Shown: one piece after another, positions 19,267 to 27,691 of the stretch
Numbering within the stretch: position 1 is the stretch's first letter
Layout of the letters: each line of letters opens with the position of its first letter
From: CALDTK01 sp965213735
Lineage (GTDB): Bacteria > Bacteroidota > Bacteroidia > Chitinophagales > Saprospiraceae
Assembly (NCBI GenBank): GCA_965213735.1
Contig: CBDCAB010000005.1
Coordinates: forward strand, 1,302,001 to 1,366,000
Direction: 5' to 3'
Length of the DNA: 64,000 bases
Notes under the pieces: generated by a model
Told to the model about the DNA's origin: nothing
What the model saw: only the letters and a program-made list of their open reading frames with translations
Databases searched by the model: none
Program-made: the position numbers and the translations under genes

Positions 19267-20862
19267 GTGCTGGATTACGATATTATCATCATCGGCTCTG
19301 GAGCTGGTGGTTCTACTGTGGCAAGAGCCCTAGCCAATACCGGCAAAAAAATTCTCATCCTCGAACGCGGGGATTTCCTACCCCGAGAGAAAGCCAACTG
19401 GGATCCTGAGTACATCTTCACCAAGCGAGGCTACCAGGTGGAGGAGGAGTGGTACGATCACGAGAGCAAGCAAAACTTTGTTCCCCAAGCCTTCTATAGA
19501 GTCGGTGGCAATACGAAGGTGTATGGATCGGTGCTGATGCGTATGCGTGCCGAAGACTTCGGTGAGCAGCACTGGCCCGAAGGCAAAAGTCCCGCCTGGC
19601 CACTTGATTATGCGCACTTCGAGCCTTACTACACGCTCGCCGAAGATTGGTACTGCATCCACGGCCAGCTTGGGGAAGATCCAACGGAGCCGCCGCATTC
19701 AGGACCGTATCCCTTCACCCCAATGGAGCACGAGCCGCGCATTCAACAAGCTGCTGACGAACTCGCAGCGCAGGGACTGCGACCTATCCACTCTACGCTT
19801 TCGCTCAATCGTGATCCCCAGCATCCCGAACGCCGGCCGTGCATTCGCTGCAGTACCTGCGATCCGTACCCGTGTATGTTGCACGCCAAGCAGGATGCCG
19901 AAACCGCAGGTATTCGCCCCGCACTCTTGTATTCAAATGTTGAACTTTGGACAGGTGCTTACGTCAGCAAACTCACCACGACCGGCAGTAAAGTCACTGG
20001 TGTACACGTGCTGGTCGAGGGCAAGAGCTATGAACTTACCGCTGATACTGTAGTAGTAAGCTGTGGAGCAGTTAATTCTGCAGCATTGCTGTTGCGCTCG
20101 AATTTGAAGGATAAAAGCGAGTTGCTTGGTCGCAACCTTATGAAGCATAATCATTCGGGATTAAACGCTGTGAGTCATCGAAGAAATGATACTGTTTTCC
20201 AGAAGACACTTGGCTTTCATGATTATTATTTTAATGGGCCGAAACCGCACCAAACGTATGGACTCGGCGCTGTCCAACTCACCGGGCGAGCTCCATGGCA
20301 ACGGCTGCGCAGTTTTGCTGGCGCCGACATGGCGGAAGATCATTTCCGTTATATAGAGCAGCATTGCATCGACTGGTGGCTAACCACAGATGACCTTCCC
20401 GATCCCAATAATCGCGTACGCCTACAGCGTGATGGCCGACCTGCACTTGATTTTCGTCCGACGAATCGCCTGCCGCACGAGGAGTTGATAGAGTGCTGGA
20501 TATCGCACTTACGTAAAACAGGCGATTATATGTTTATGATTAAAACTATGGGTATAGACGTACTGTGGCATCAGGCAGGTACAGCAGTATTTGGCGAAGT
20601 TGCTGCTACTAGTGTTCTCGACACTGATTGTCGTATGCACGGGTATGACAACTTATATGTGGTAGATTCCAGCTTTATGCCAAGCATGGGCGCCGTAAAT
20701 CTTACCCTCACTATAATTGCAAATGCCTTGCGTGTGGCTGATCGCCTGCGTGCTAATATGGCTATGCCAGCTCTTGTAGATGAGCATACACGTCCCGGTA
20801 TGCAAGTCCCGCGTGCAGGTACGGTGGTTGGCACTGGCTCGCCTACCTATGGCTTGCATTAA
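19267..20862 (+). CDS. GMC-family FAD-dependent oxidoreductase
   Basis: 531 residues starting at GTG 19267, chosen because the FAD-binding strand begins at once (YDIIIIGSGAGGSTVARALA). Other family marks are RVGGNTKVYGSVLMRMR (flavin site), VVVSCGAVNSAALLLRS and the C-terminal YVVDSSFMPSMGAVNLTLTIIANALRVADRL. It oxidises an alcohol or sugar that cannot be named from sequence. A stretch CIRCSTCDPYPCM has four cysteines and is typical of one bacterial subgroup. It stands alone and is followed by a terminator. Confidence 0.9.
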   Translation: MLDYDIIIIGSGAGGSTVARALANTGKKILILERGDFLPREKANWDPEYIFTKRGYQVEEEWYDHESKQNFVPQAFYRVGGNTKVYGSVLMRMRAEDFGEQHWPEGKSPAWPLDYAHFEPYYTLAEDWYCIHGQLGEDPTEPPHSGPYPFTPMEHEPRIQQAADELAAQGLRPIHSTLSLNRDPQHPERRPCIRCSTCDPYPCMLHAKQDAETAGIRPALLYSNVELWTGAYVSKLTTTGSKVTGVHVLVEGKSYELTADTVVVSCGAVNSAALLLRSNLKDKSELLGRNLMKHNHSGLNAVSHRRNDTVFQKTLGFHDYYFNGPKPHQTYGLGAVQLTGRAPWQRLRSFAGADMAEDHFRYIEQHCIDWWLTTDDLPDPNNRVRLQRDGRPALDFRPTNRLPHEELIECWISHLRKTGDYMFMIKTMGIDVLWHQAGTAVFGEVAATSVLDTDCRMHGYDNLYVVDSSFMPSMGAVNLTLTIIANALRVADRLRANMAMPALVDEHTRPGMQVPRAGTVVGTGSPTYGLH

Positions 20863-20873
20863 AGTTGGTTTTC

Positions 20874-20888
20874 AGCTTTCGCCAAAAC
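20874..20888 (-). repeat. Dispersed word GTTTTGGCGAAAGCT (exact 15-mer)
   Basis: Exact reverse copy in non-coding DNA, 11 bases after the GMC oxidoreductase stop and just before its terminator. Confidence 0.85.
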
Positions 20889-20905
20889 CTAAAGTATAGC
20901 AAAAC

Positions 20906-20937
20906 AAAAGCCCCTTACCGTGCGGCAAGAGGCTTTT
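20906..20937. terminator. Rho-independent bidirectional terminator
   Basis: Arms AAAAGCC and GGCTTTT, with inner pairing CTT/AAG and CCG/CGG, and A/T tracts on both sides. It lies between convergent genes (GMC oxidoreductase and the acidic secreted protein). Confidence 0.8.
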
Positions 20938-20959
20938 AAATAGTTCATTCAAGCGACCT

Positions 20960-21562
20960 TTACTTGTTCGGGTCGTTTGTATTTATGTCATCGTCGCCAT
21001 CGAAGATATCTTCTACGGCTTCTTTAGTGGCTTCAGCGCCTGTTTCAACTGCTTCGCCGGTAGCTTCAGCAGCATTTTCGAGGCCTTCAACGGCGCGCAC
21101 ACCTAGATCGTCACGGCCTACGCCATCCGTGTTATTACGCTCCATGGCGTCACGTTTTTCCCCATCGCCAAACAGCTCTTTATCTTGTGAGCTGTCTTCA
21201 TCGTCGAGGAATGGAAGGTCGTCGGAGAGCCCATCTTCAGGTTCTTCGGTGTCTATACCACGAGTGGTTGTGGTCGTGTTGTAGGTCCGTGTAGTTGTGG
21301 TGGCATTTACGTCGCGCGTATAGCCCTGGCGTAGAGGTGCTGTCTCACCGTTGTAGTTACTGACGGTATTCATGCCAGGCAGATTCATACTCGGCAAACC
21401 AGTCTCGACTACAGGCAGCTGATCCATGTCGGGGTTAGTTGCGCGGTCGACTGATCGGTAGGTAGTGTTCATTACCCGATCATTGTCATCCATATCGGTT
21501 TGAGCCTCGGCGCAAAAGGTGAAAGCTGCAAGTGCAAGTGTAGAAAGAAGTAGCTTTTTCAT
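20960..21562 (-). CDS. Secreted acidic low-complexity protein
   Basis: 200 residues with a clear signal peptide (MKKLLLSTLALAAFTFCAEA). The rest is acidic and low in complexity: a Thr-rich patch (TTTTRTYNTTTTTRG), an Asp-rich patch, and a helical Ala/Glu stretch (AAEATGEAVETGAEATKEA). Likely disordered and exported. No family recognised. The gene is real because of its signal peptide, start and shared terminator. Confidence 0.6.
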   Translation of the reverse strand: MKKLLLSTLALAAFTFCAEAQTDMDDNDRVMNTTYRSVDRATNPDMDQLPVVETGLPSMNLPGMNTVSNYNGETAPLRQGYTRDVNATTTTRTYNTTTTTRGIDTEEPEDGLSDDLPFLDDEDSSQDKELFGDGEKRDAMERNNTDGVGRDDLGVRAVEGLENAAEATGEAVETGAEATKEAVEDIFDGDDDINTNDPNK

Positions 21563-21660
21563 GTTGTAGAAATTTTAGGGTTCAGTAGTACTATGTCGGC
21601 CACAGGGGGATTTGTTCAATTGACAATAAGCCTCTTCAGCTAAGCACAATCAGAACTTGT

Positions 21661-22542
21661 TCAATTCGATTTGTCAAATTTCTTCAATTCGAACTTGGTA
21701 CTTGCAGCATGGATATAGTTGATCACCGTACGGGAGGTGCGTCGACGAATATCGCGCTCGATCTCAAAGCTCCGATCAAGCAGGGTATATCGAAACTTAA
21801 ACTCTGCGTAATCCTTGTGCAACTCTACCACGCGTAAGGAATAACTGTTAGGTACTACTACATCTTTAAAATCTGCGAGCGCATCGATTAGTTTCTGCTC
21901 AAAATCATCGACACTTTGCATGGCTGCGAGCGCAACTTCAAACTCTATGCTGATGCGCCGCTGCATACGGAGCGTGTAGTTAACTAGCTCGCCGCCGAAG
22001 ATCTTCGTATTCGGGATGTGGATCATGTCCTCATCTTCATTGAGCAGCACGCACTTCGTCAGCGTAAGCGTGATGACTCTGCCCTTGGTGGTACCTACGC
22101 TGATGTAGTCTCCCACTGATAGCTGGCCTGAGAAACTCATGATGAGTCCTGCAATTACTTCTACAATAAAGTCGCGGGTCACAATTGCAATGGCTGCCGC
22201 AATGATTGATAGGCTGGTAAACAAGCTCCGAAAGTCGATCCCGTACAGCGAGATGACTCCGCCTAACACCACAAACACCAGGATGATGTAGTACACATTG
22301 CGGAGGCCCAGCAGGATGGCATCTTCGTTGCGACCGCTGAGGCCTTTACGTCTTCTGTAAAGTGCACCAAAGAGCGAAAGCGCCACATTGAGTGCCAGTA
22401 ATACGCTCGCAAATCTGAAGAGCGGCAGCAGGTGCTCCAGTACATCCTTGTCCAAATCATACAACCTTGGCCCAAACACAGGCAGTGCAATGAGCAGTGC
22501 GAGCAGTAAAATTTTGAACAGCAGTTGCCAGCGTAATTTCAT
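21661..22542 (-). CDS. MscS-type mechanosensitive ion channel
   Basis: 293 residues from the ATG at 22542 (MKLRWQLL). Several transmembrane helices lead into the MscS core: IVTRDFIVEVIAGLIMSFSGQLSVGDYISVGTTKGRV (pore-lining helix and beta domain start) and IPNTKIFGGELVNYT. The short C-terminal alpha/beta domain follows. It would open under membrane tension to release solutes. Longer in-frame starts upstream lack support. Confidence 0.88.
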   Translation of the reverse strand: MKLRWQLLFKILLLALLIALPVFGPRLYDLDKDVLEHLLPLFRFASVLLALNVALSLFGALYRRRKGLSGRNEDAILLGLRNVYYIILVFVVLGGVISLYGIDFRSLFTSLSIIAAAIAIVTRDFIVEVIAGLIMSFSGQLSVGDYISVGTTKGRVITLTLTKCVLLNEDEDMIHIPNTKIFGGELVNYTLRMQRRISIEFEVALAAMQSVDDFEQKLIDALADFKDVVVPNSYSLRVVELHKDYAEFKFRYTLLDRSFEIERDIRRRTSRTVINYIHAASTKFELKKFDKSN

Positions 22543-22639
22543 GGTGCAGGAGTTCTTCAGCAAAACAGTATTAACGCGTGAGGCTCGTGCCTTGCTCTCC
22601 GTTTTCCACAATTAACACCAATGAGGTGCTGGCGCTCAC

Positions 22640-23050
22640 TTACAACCTAATTCGCAGCCCGTGCTCTTGCTCCTTGTACTGCAGCTGCGGCGTTGACTCT
22701 GGCTTAGTCGCTAAATTCGCTTTGTAGTAGCCGTTGGGGCGATTACGAAGCGCGACGAGTACACGTTGCGCAGTTTTCATGCCTTGGCAGGCAATGTTCA
22801 TGATGCCAGACTTTTGGTAGGCACCGGCTTCTTCTTCGGCGTACGTTGATGGCCGAGGCGAATGTGGAGCACCAGGAAATCTTTTTGGGCGAGGGAATTG
22901 GTGTCAGCTCCGGGTGGCGACAGATTCAGTCGTCACGCCCTGTGATGCGTCTAGTGCTTGCATCCATGTTTCCGCCTCCTTATCGGCTGCTATGAACTCG
23001 CGAGCCCGATCAACAGCTTCGGGAGTTTATACGTCAGGCAGGCTGAAAGG
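22640..23050 (-). pseudogene. Internally deleted copy of the phytanoyl-CoA dioxygenase gene
   Basis: This is a diverged duplicate of the intact gene at 35745-36584. The 3' part and the 5' part are both recognisable (for example the shared words CCTTGGCAGGCAAT and GCCCGATCAACAGCTTCGGG). About 376 bases corresponding to 36041-36416 of the intact gene are missing. The join falls at a short direct repeat (CGGTCGT/CGGTTGT in the intact gene), as expected for slippage or short-homology deletion. The iron-binding centre is gone, so it is non-functional. Confidence 0.85.
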
Positions 23051-23239
23051 CAAAAGGCGCGAGGCATGGTGATGGGTATTTGGCTTAGTAACAAAGGTAT
23101 TAGTGAGCTACGCTGACCCCTTACCCCCGATTACGGATGGACCTACCGGTAGCACAGAATCTTCTGTCAACTTGCGTCTTGCGCGGGGCGGAGTGACGAT
23201 AGTGAAGCAGCAGACCATATCTGCCCATAAACACGCGCT

Positions 23240-24222
23240 ATGCCTGGCACCTTCCATATCCGCCAGGTGGCTGACTACAATCGCCTCCGCGGCGCGCGGA
23301 CTCCCCATCCTTTGTTTAGCGTAATTGATTTCTCGCTACTCGTGCCTTCGCCAACTCCCCCGCCGCCTGAGCCCTTCGACGCGATGCATTTTTGGGTGCT
23401 ACGTCGTGTACCTGAAGCAAGGGCCAAAATGCCGCCTGAGCTACGGTCGGCGCGACTGCGACTTTCAAGATGGTAGGCTCGTGTTTTTGTCGCCCGGCCA
23501 AACCGAGCAGGTAGATCGAGCTGTCGCAGCCACACCCCCCACTGGTGGTCATGCGATGCCTTTTCACCCCGACCTGCTGGCTGGCACGCCGCTGGCCGAG
23601 GCCATCCACCACTACCGCTTCTTCTCCTACGAGGCGGCTGAGGGGCTTTATGTCTACGATACCGCACGCGCCACGGTGTTGGCTTGTCTGGCAAGTATTG
23701 GGCAGAAGGCCAGTGCCAGCTCGATAGCGGGCCCCCCGCTTCGCGACCTTATTGTCTCGTCACCAGGACTCCCGCCGCCTCATCGTCTCGACGCTGCAAC
23801 TGCTGTTGGACTACAGCCAGCGCTTCTAGGGTCGGCAATTTCATACACGCTTTGCTGGCGCGATCCTTCAGATTCTCAAGAACGCGGATGTCGTTACGCG
23901 TTATGAGCAGCTTCTGCGCGAATACTTCGCGTCGGGTCGCTCGCGTGAGGCGGGCAGCCGAACGGTGGACTACTTCGCTGCCGAAGTGCACCTGTCGGCA
24001 AACTATTTCGGTTATCTGATGCAGGCGCAAGTCGACCGCTCGCCCCGCGATTTGATTCAGTATCGCATCATCGAGCTGGCCCGCCAGCGCTTGACGGTGG
24101 GGGAGGAGAGTGTGAGCGAGGTTGCCTAGGCTTTGGGGTTTAAGCACCCACAGCATTTTACGCGCATGTTTCGTAAGCGGGTGGGTGTGGCTCCGGGGGT
24201 TTGGCGGGCTGGGTTGGGGTAG
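23240..24222 (+). pseudogene. Broken AraC-family transcriptional regulator
   Basis: Pieces of one regulator occur in three frames. The N-terminal cupin-like part starts at ATG 23240 (HIRQVADYNRLRG, then HPLFSVIDFS). A shift at the T run near 23388 leads to GCYVVYLKQGPKC and FFHPDLLAGTPL-like text. Another shift follows near 23680-23740. The C-terminal HTH (VSEVA, then LGFKHPQHFTRMFRKRVGV) is in the last frame. Two in-frame TAG codons (about 23827 and 24127) stand where relatives have tyrosine. At least four lesions make this a true pseudogene. It adjoins the dead phyH copy. Confidence 0.85.
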
Positions 24223-24309
24223 GGGAAGGTGGTGTGATTGAGTCAAACTCTTCCGCGAAGTCAATTAGCCGCGCAACTTCTTGTGCTTAACGTTCGAGTT
24301 TTCCTTGAG

Positions 24310-24495
24310 CTATTGGGCTTGTGTAGTGGCTTGCTCTAAGGTAACTGAGGGCTGTTTGAATAATCGGATTATCGCTAGCGCCGCTCTTTTCTGAAATGAC
24401 ATTAGGAGTTCATGCTTTATTTGTTGCGCTTCATGGCTGAGTTGCGGTGGTGAATCGAACGCTTCGCGAAGGGTATGTATAATCCAGCCTGGCAT
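24310..24495 (-). CDS. Small ORF in cassette-like array
   Basis: 61 residues, helical and basic (QLSHEAQQIKHELLMSFQKRAALAIIRLFKQ), family not recognised. It is listed because it has the same orientation and spacing as its neighbours in the array: its stop is followed after about 19 bases by GTTAAGC (complement of 24285-24291), which matches the GTTRRRY core of integron recombination sites. Could be chance. Confidence 0.3.
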   Translation of the reverse strand: MPGWIIHTLREAFDSPPQLSHEAQQIKHELLMSFQKRAALAIIRLFKQPSVTLEQATTQAQ

Positions 24496-24540
24496 GCATT
24501 AGAGAATTTGGATCGAGTAAGTTTGCTGGGGCGGCATTAG

Positions 24541-24608
24541 GCACAACGTTTAGGCTATGCGCTCGGGCCTGGCGATTAGCCGGCCTGGGAGTGGAGGAAG
24601 TGTTGTAG
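24541..24608 (-). repeat. attC-like recombination site (site C)
   Basis: A 68-base structured element. Outer arms are ACAAC (24543-24547) and GTTGT (24602-24606). The core at 24552-24584 is 30/33 identical to site B, including GGC-GATTA-GCC at the hairpin tip with a bulged T. The right arm is less well paired than in site B. It follows the 99-residue ORF by 53 bases on the same strand, as a cassette attC would. Confidence 0.5.
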
Positions 24609-24660
24609 GAAGCGTTTTTTTTAAATGTTACAATATACGAATAGCTATCAAGTACTTTCT

Positions 24661-24960
24661 TTAGATTCTGAATCCTGTTTCTCTTATTTGCGTTAGTAAC
24701 TTACTTGGCCTAGTAAAGGACCAAAATACAGCCTTACTAGGGAATCGATCTATGGTATGGTTAAATTTGATGCCTTGAGCTAGAATAGGAAATCGGATGT
24801 AGGGTTCGATTGAAATCAAGTTATTCTTCGTAAAATGCATGTTGCCAACTAGTCCGGTTTTGAATACGATCTGGTTCGCGTCGACTTCAATTCTGGCGAA
24901 TGGGTATGACGCTCGGTGCGGCCCAATCCATACGCCTCCTTTCACGATCAGCTTCTGCAT
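24661..24960 (-). CDS. Small PH-like domain protein, cassette ORF
   Basis: 99 residues without signal or membrane anchor. Alternating beta-strand pattern with FARIEVDANQIVFKTG, then NNLISIEPYIRFPILAQGIKFNHT and AVFWSFTRPSKLLTQIRETGF. Proteins of this pattern (short PH-like beta sandwich with one C-terminal helix) are small hypotheticals; I recall them from mobile cassettes but cannot check. It is bounded by site B upstream and site C downstream, a unit of about 432 bases. Confidence 0.55.
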   Translation of the reverse strand: MQKLIVKGGVWIGPHRASYPFARIEVDANQIVFKTGLVGNMHFTKNNLISIEPYIRFPILAQGIKFNHTIDRFPSKAVFWSFTRPSKLLTQIRETGFRI

Positions 24961-24973
24961 GTTCTCCCATTTC

Positions 24974-25041
24974 CTATAACTTTGGGCTATGCGCCCGTGC
25001 CTGGCGATTAGCCGGCATGGGCATATAGCCCAGTGTTATGG
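24974..25041 (-). repeat. attC-like recombination site (site B), near-perfect hairpin
   Basis: A 68-base imperfect palindrome. Outer boxes CTATAAC (24974-24980) and GTTATGG (25035-25041) are complementary over five bases. Next come an unpaired TTT/AGT spacer, arms GGGCTAT and ATAGCCC, GCCC and GGGC, GTGCC and GGCAT, then an extrahelical T and a GGC-GATTA-GCC tip. Boxes, spacer, paired arms and a single protruding base is the architecture of integron attC sites. The box sequences only partly match the GTTRRRY consensus. Confidence 0.55.
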
Positions 25042-25142
25042 GCATCGTGCTCTAATTGATGGAAGCACGATGGTTTTTCCTCCGTGAACATACGACTCCG
25101 GCTCCGATCTTCTGGCGATTCTGCCGAGAGTATTCTGCTGGG

Positions 25143-25239
25143 GCCAACTGTATGGAATGCCTCCGGAGGCGGTCTACGAGAGGGGACTGGCGATTGATCG
25201 GCGTGTGGGCGTGTCAAAATTGGTGAGAGTCAGTTAGGC
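25143..25239 (-). repeat. attC-like recombination site (site A)
   Basis: About 97 bases. The box GCCTAAC (complement of 25233-25239) is a perfect RYYYAAC and overlaps the stop codon of the exonuclease gene, a common feature of cassettes. The far end GCCAACTG pairs with CAGTTAGGC except for one bulged A. It contains CTGGCGATTGATCGG, related to the tip of sites B and C. The inner pairing is less regular than in B. A further related tip (TCTGGCGATTCTGCC) lies at about 25110-25124. Confidence 0.45.
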
Positions 25240-25808
25240 ACTTCGAAGTTCCAAGCAGTAAAGTGCCTACGGAATATCTTGGTGATGCTCCGGGCATCAT
25301 CTATGCCTCTGTGATGAGTGCCGACAATAGTGATTTGCTCGAGTTCAAGCGCTTTACTCATCCCTAAGTTACGCCGAAGCGATCGAATCTTCGTGAACTG
25401 ATGCTTCAAACTTATGTGCCTTCTTATCCACTCGGTTTCCAGATTGCTTAATGCACAGTCGGCCTCAAGCTGCTTCCGATCATAACGCCCCCAAGAGCAA
25501 AGGATGTATTGGTTACCAATCCATTCTTTAAACTCCTCGTTGACCAGATAGAAATAATCCGCCCTATCTATATCAATTTGCTCAATGGTAGTTAGCTCCT
25601 TGCAGAAGGTACTAAGCAGCGGGAATTTCAGAGGTCGCACGTACTTTTGAAACTCACCTACGATTTTTGCTTGATGGTTCAACTTCACAGCACCAATCTC
25701 AATCGTTTCGTTGTCACTACGGTTGTGTTGATCCCAGCACGTGGCCTCTAAGTCGAATATGATGTAGTTCACTTTGTTGTACTCTTCAGTTGCACCTAAC
25801 ATCAGCAT
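25230..25808 (-). CDS. DEDD 3'-5' exonuclease (ERI-1/KapD-like), cassette ORF
   Basis: About 192 residues from the ATG at 25808 or 25802. The exonuclease signatures are YIIFDLEATCWD (Exo I, with Asp and Glu metal ligands), CSWGRYDRKQLEADC (Exo II with Asp) and THHRGIDDARSITKIFRR (Exo III, His and Asp of the DEDDh type). It would degrade RNA or DNA from the 3' end. Its stop codon overlaps the GCCTAAC box of site A, which makes it the best-defined gene of the cassette-like array. Base composition is poorer in G+C than its flanks. Confidence 0.82.
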   Translation of the reverse strand: MLMLGATEEYNKVNYIIFDLEATCWDQHNRSDNETIEIGAVKLNHQAKIVGEFQKYVRPLKFPLLSTFCKELTTIEQIDIDRADYFYLVNEEFKEWIGNQYILCSWGRYDRKQLEADCALSNLETEWIRRHISLKHQFTKIRSLRRNLGMSKALELEQITIVGTHHRGIDDARSITKIFRRHFTAWNFEVPN

Positions 25809-26207
25809 ACATCCACCCCACGCGCACATTCCCACTCAATAGCCGCAACTGCCGTTGCATATCAACCGCCAGAAAGCGAGCTATACGCACTAGGTCAGTA
25901 GCCGTTTCCTGCGCTAATGTAGCGCTCAAGCTGGACTCGTATCTCATCCTCGCCGCTGCCTAACGCTGCTCTCCCTGCTCCACCTCCACGAACCCCCTCC
26001 ACGCTAGCTCTTCATCGGTACCACGAGTCACCGCCAATCCACGTCAAGCCACAACACCGCCGCTACCTGCACCCCCCGTCGCGACCCATCATAATTGCGC
26101 CCCCGGCGCCCCATCCGTCGACCCAATCCCCCCAACTGTAGATCGCCTCCCTAACGCCCCGCGGCGCGCTGGTTAGTTTTGGCGAAAGCCTCACCCGCAC
26201 GCCTGGC
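25809..26207. other. Non-coding stretch before a kinase fragment
   Basis: About 400 C-rich bases with no convincing gene. It ends with one dispersed word (26176-26189) 19 bases before the fragment of a LytS-like kinase. Confidence 0.4.
26176..26189 (+). repeat. Dispersed word GTTTTGGCGAAAGC (exact 14-mer)
   Basis: Exact forward copy in non-coding DNA just upstream of a truncated kinase start; the next base is C instead of T. Confidence 0.82.
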
Positions 26208-26303
26208 ATGTCCGAACTCCTCCAACGCCGCCGCAAACTCCTGCTCCACGTCGCCTTCTGGCTCGTCTACGCGTCGTTCTTCTTCTACCAGATCAGCTTC
26301 GGG
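26208..26303 (+). pseudogene. N-terminal fragment of a LytS-type sensor kinase
   Basis: The first 32 or so residues (RRKLLLHVAFWLVYASFFFY, then QISFG) match the usual start of LytS/YehU-like sensor kinases of Bacteroidota, with the first transmembrane helix. Family resemblance stops abruptly afterwards, and the palindrome and ATPase gene follow. The rest of the kinase is missing, so this looks like a breakpoint where the ATPase module replaced it. Confidence 0.55.
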
Positions 26304-26382
26304 CGCAGAGCAGGAGTGCGGAGGCTTATGTCGGTGCGCAAGCTGCGGCGAAAGGGCCGGGCGCTACTGATAGAAATTAGGG

Positions 26383-26424
26383 GTCGCAAAATTGCGACTC
26401 GCAATTTTGCGACGGTATATTTGC
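26383..26424 (+). promoter_or_regulatory. Palindromic operator-like element and -7 box of the ATPase gene
   Basis: Arms GTCGCAAAATTGC (26383-26395) and GCAATTTTGCGAC (26401-26413) form a perfect 13-bp inverted repeat around GACTC. Directly after comes TATATTTG (26417-26424), which fits the Bacteroidota -7 consensus TAnnTTTG. The ATG is at 26428, only 4 bases later, so the transcript would be nearly or fully leaderless and the palindrome would cover the -33 region. Confidence 0.55.
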
Positions 26425-26427
26425 CCT

Positions 26428-27588
26428 ATGTTAAGCCCTTTCAAATTTGGTAGCGAGGTCACGGCCGCGGAGCTCGTCGACCGGGTAGAAGAGGTGGCTA
26501 CTATTGAGCGCGTCCTGACACAGAACGAGCGGCTATTTCTCATTGGACCGCGACGCTTCGGGAAGACATCCATCTTGCTGGCCGCAGCCTCGCGTGCACG
26601 AGCGAACGGCACCCCCGTCATTAGCGTTAACGCCGAGGAGTTCGTCACGGCACAGGCGCTGGCCAGTGAATTGGTAAAGCAGGGCTCAGCGCTCCTGAGC
26701 AAATCCCTGGAGAAGGGCATCGGAAAGGCCGCGAAGTTTTTCCGAAGCCTCAAGCCAACTGTGGCTTACGACCCGCTGCTCGATCATTGGACCGTTGGGG
26801 TGAGTCCCGACAAAGGCAATGGCCTGGATACCACGACTATTACCGAGGCCCTCAACGGGCTAGAAGCATTGGCGGCCTCTCGCGGACAGCGGATCGCGAT
26901 TGTCGTGGATGAATTTCAGCAGGTCGTTGCGCAGGATGGAATCAATGGCGAGCGCGCCTTACGCGCCGTCGTGCAGCGGCATCAATATCTCGCTTATGTG
27001 TTCGCGGGCTCGGCCACGACCTTGCTTACGGCCATGACCAGCGACCACAACCGTCCGTTTTATCGACTGGGCTCGAAATTGTTCTTAGGTCCCGTGCCAC
27101 GGGCAGACTTCGCCGAGCACCTCCGCGACGGCTTCGCTACCATTGGCTTGACAATCTCAGGAGACGTGATCGCGACTATCCTAAACGTTAGCGAAGACGT
27201 TCCCTACAATGTCCAGCGGCTCGCCCACGAAATCTGGACCGCGAGTCGCAGCCCTGAAGTCGACACCGTACAACTCCAATCGGTGGAAGATGCCGTAGCT
27301 AGACTCGTTGCTACCGAAATGCCCACCTATGGTCGCCTCGTGAGCCAACTCACGCCCTCGCAACTCAAGACACTGGTCGCGGTGGCCGCAGCGCGGGGCG
27401 GCTACCAACTCACACCTACGAAGACGGCCAAGCTATACGGTATGGCTGTGTCGACACTGCGGAGGGCGCTTACCTCGCTGGAAGACAAAGGTTTGCTGCG
27501 ACAGGACTACAGCACTCCGGGCCAGGTGCTGTGGCGATATGAGGATCCGCTTTTCGGCGAATACGTGCGGCGGGTGTTGCGGGTGTAG
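26428..27588 (+). CDS. P-loop ATPase of the archaeal-ATPase/STAND-like group with C-terminal winged helix
   Basis: 386 residues from the ATG at 26428 (MLSPFKFGSEV). The Walker A motif is GPRRFGKTSI, the Walker B motif IAIVVDEFQQVV, and the sensor-like strand is YVFAGSATTLL. The C-terminal 80 residues form a winged-helix-like part (TKTAKLYGMAVSTLRRALTSLEDKGLLRQD). This order is that of PF01637-type ATPases, which are often scattered and mobile in Bacteroidota. Function unknown; a nucleic-acid-binding switch or defence role is only a guess. The start is placed right behind a promoter and palindrome. Confidence 0.82.
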   Translation: MLSPFKFGSEVTAAELVDRVEEVATIERVLTQNERLFLIGPRRFGKTSILLAAASRARANGTPVISVNAEEFVTAQALASELVKQGSALLSKSLEKGIGKAAKFFRSLKPTVAYDPLLDHWTVGVSPDKGNGLDTTTITEALNGLEALAASRGQRIAIVVDEFQQVVAQDGINGERALRAVVQRHQYLAYVFAGSATTLLTAMTSDHNRPFYRLGSKLFLGPVPRADFAEHLRDGFATIGLTISGDVIATILNVSEDVPYNVQRLAHEIWTASRSPEVDTVQLQSVEDAVARLVATEMPTYGRLVSQLTPSQLKTLVAVAAARGGYQLTPTKTAKLYGMAVSTLRRALTSLEDKGLLRQDYSTPGQVLWRYEDPLFGEYVRRVLRV

Positions 27589-27691
27589 GCCGGGTAGATG
27601 TAGCGCGCTAATGTCCTCCACCCCTGCAAGCCTCGTGCAAACGTAGCGAACACGAGTAGAGGAGATCTCGCGCTTGTGTTTTCTTTGTGGA

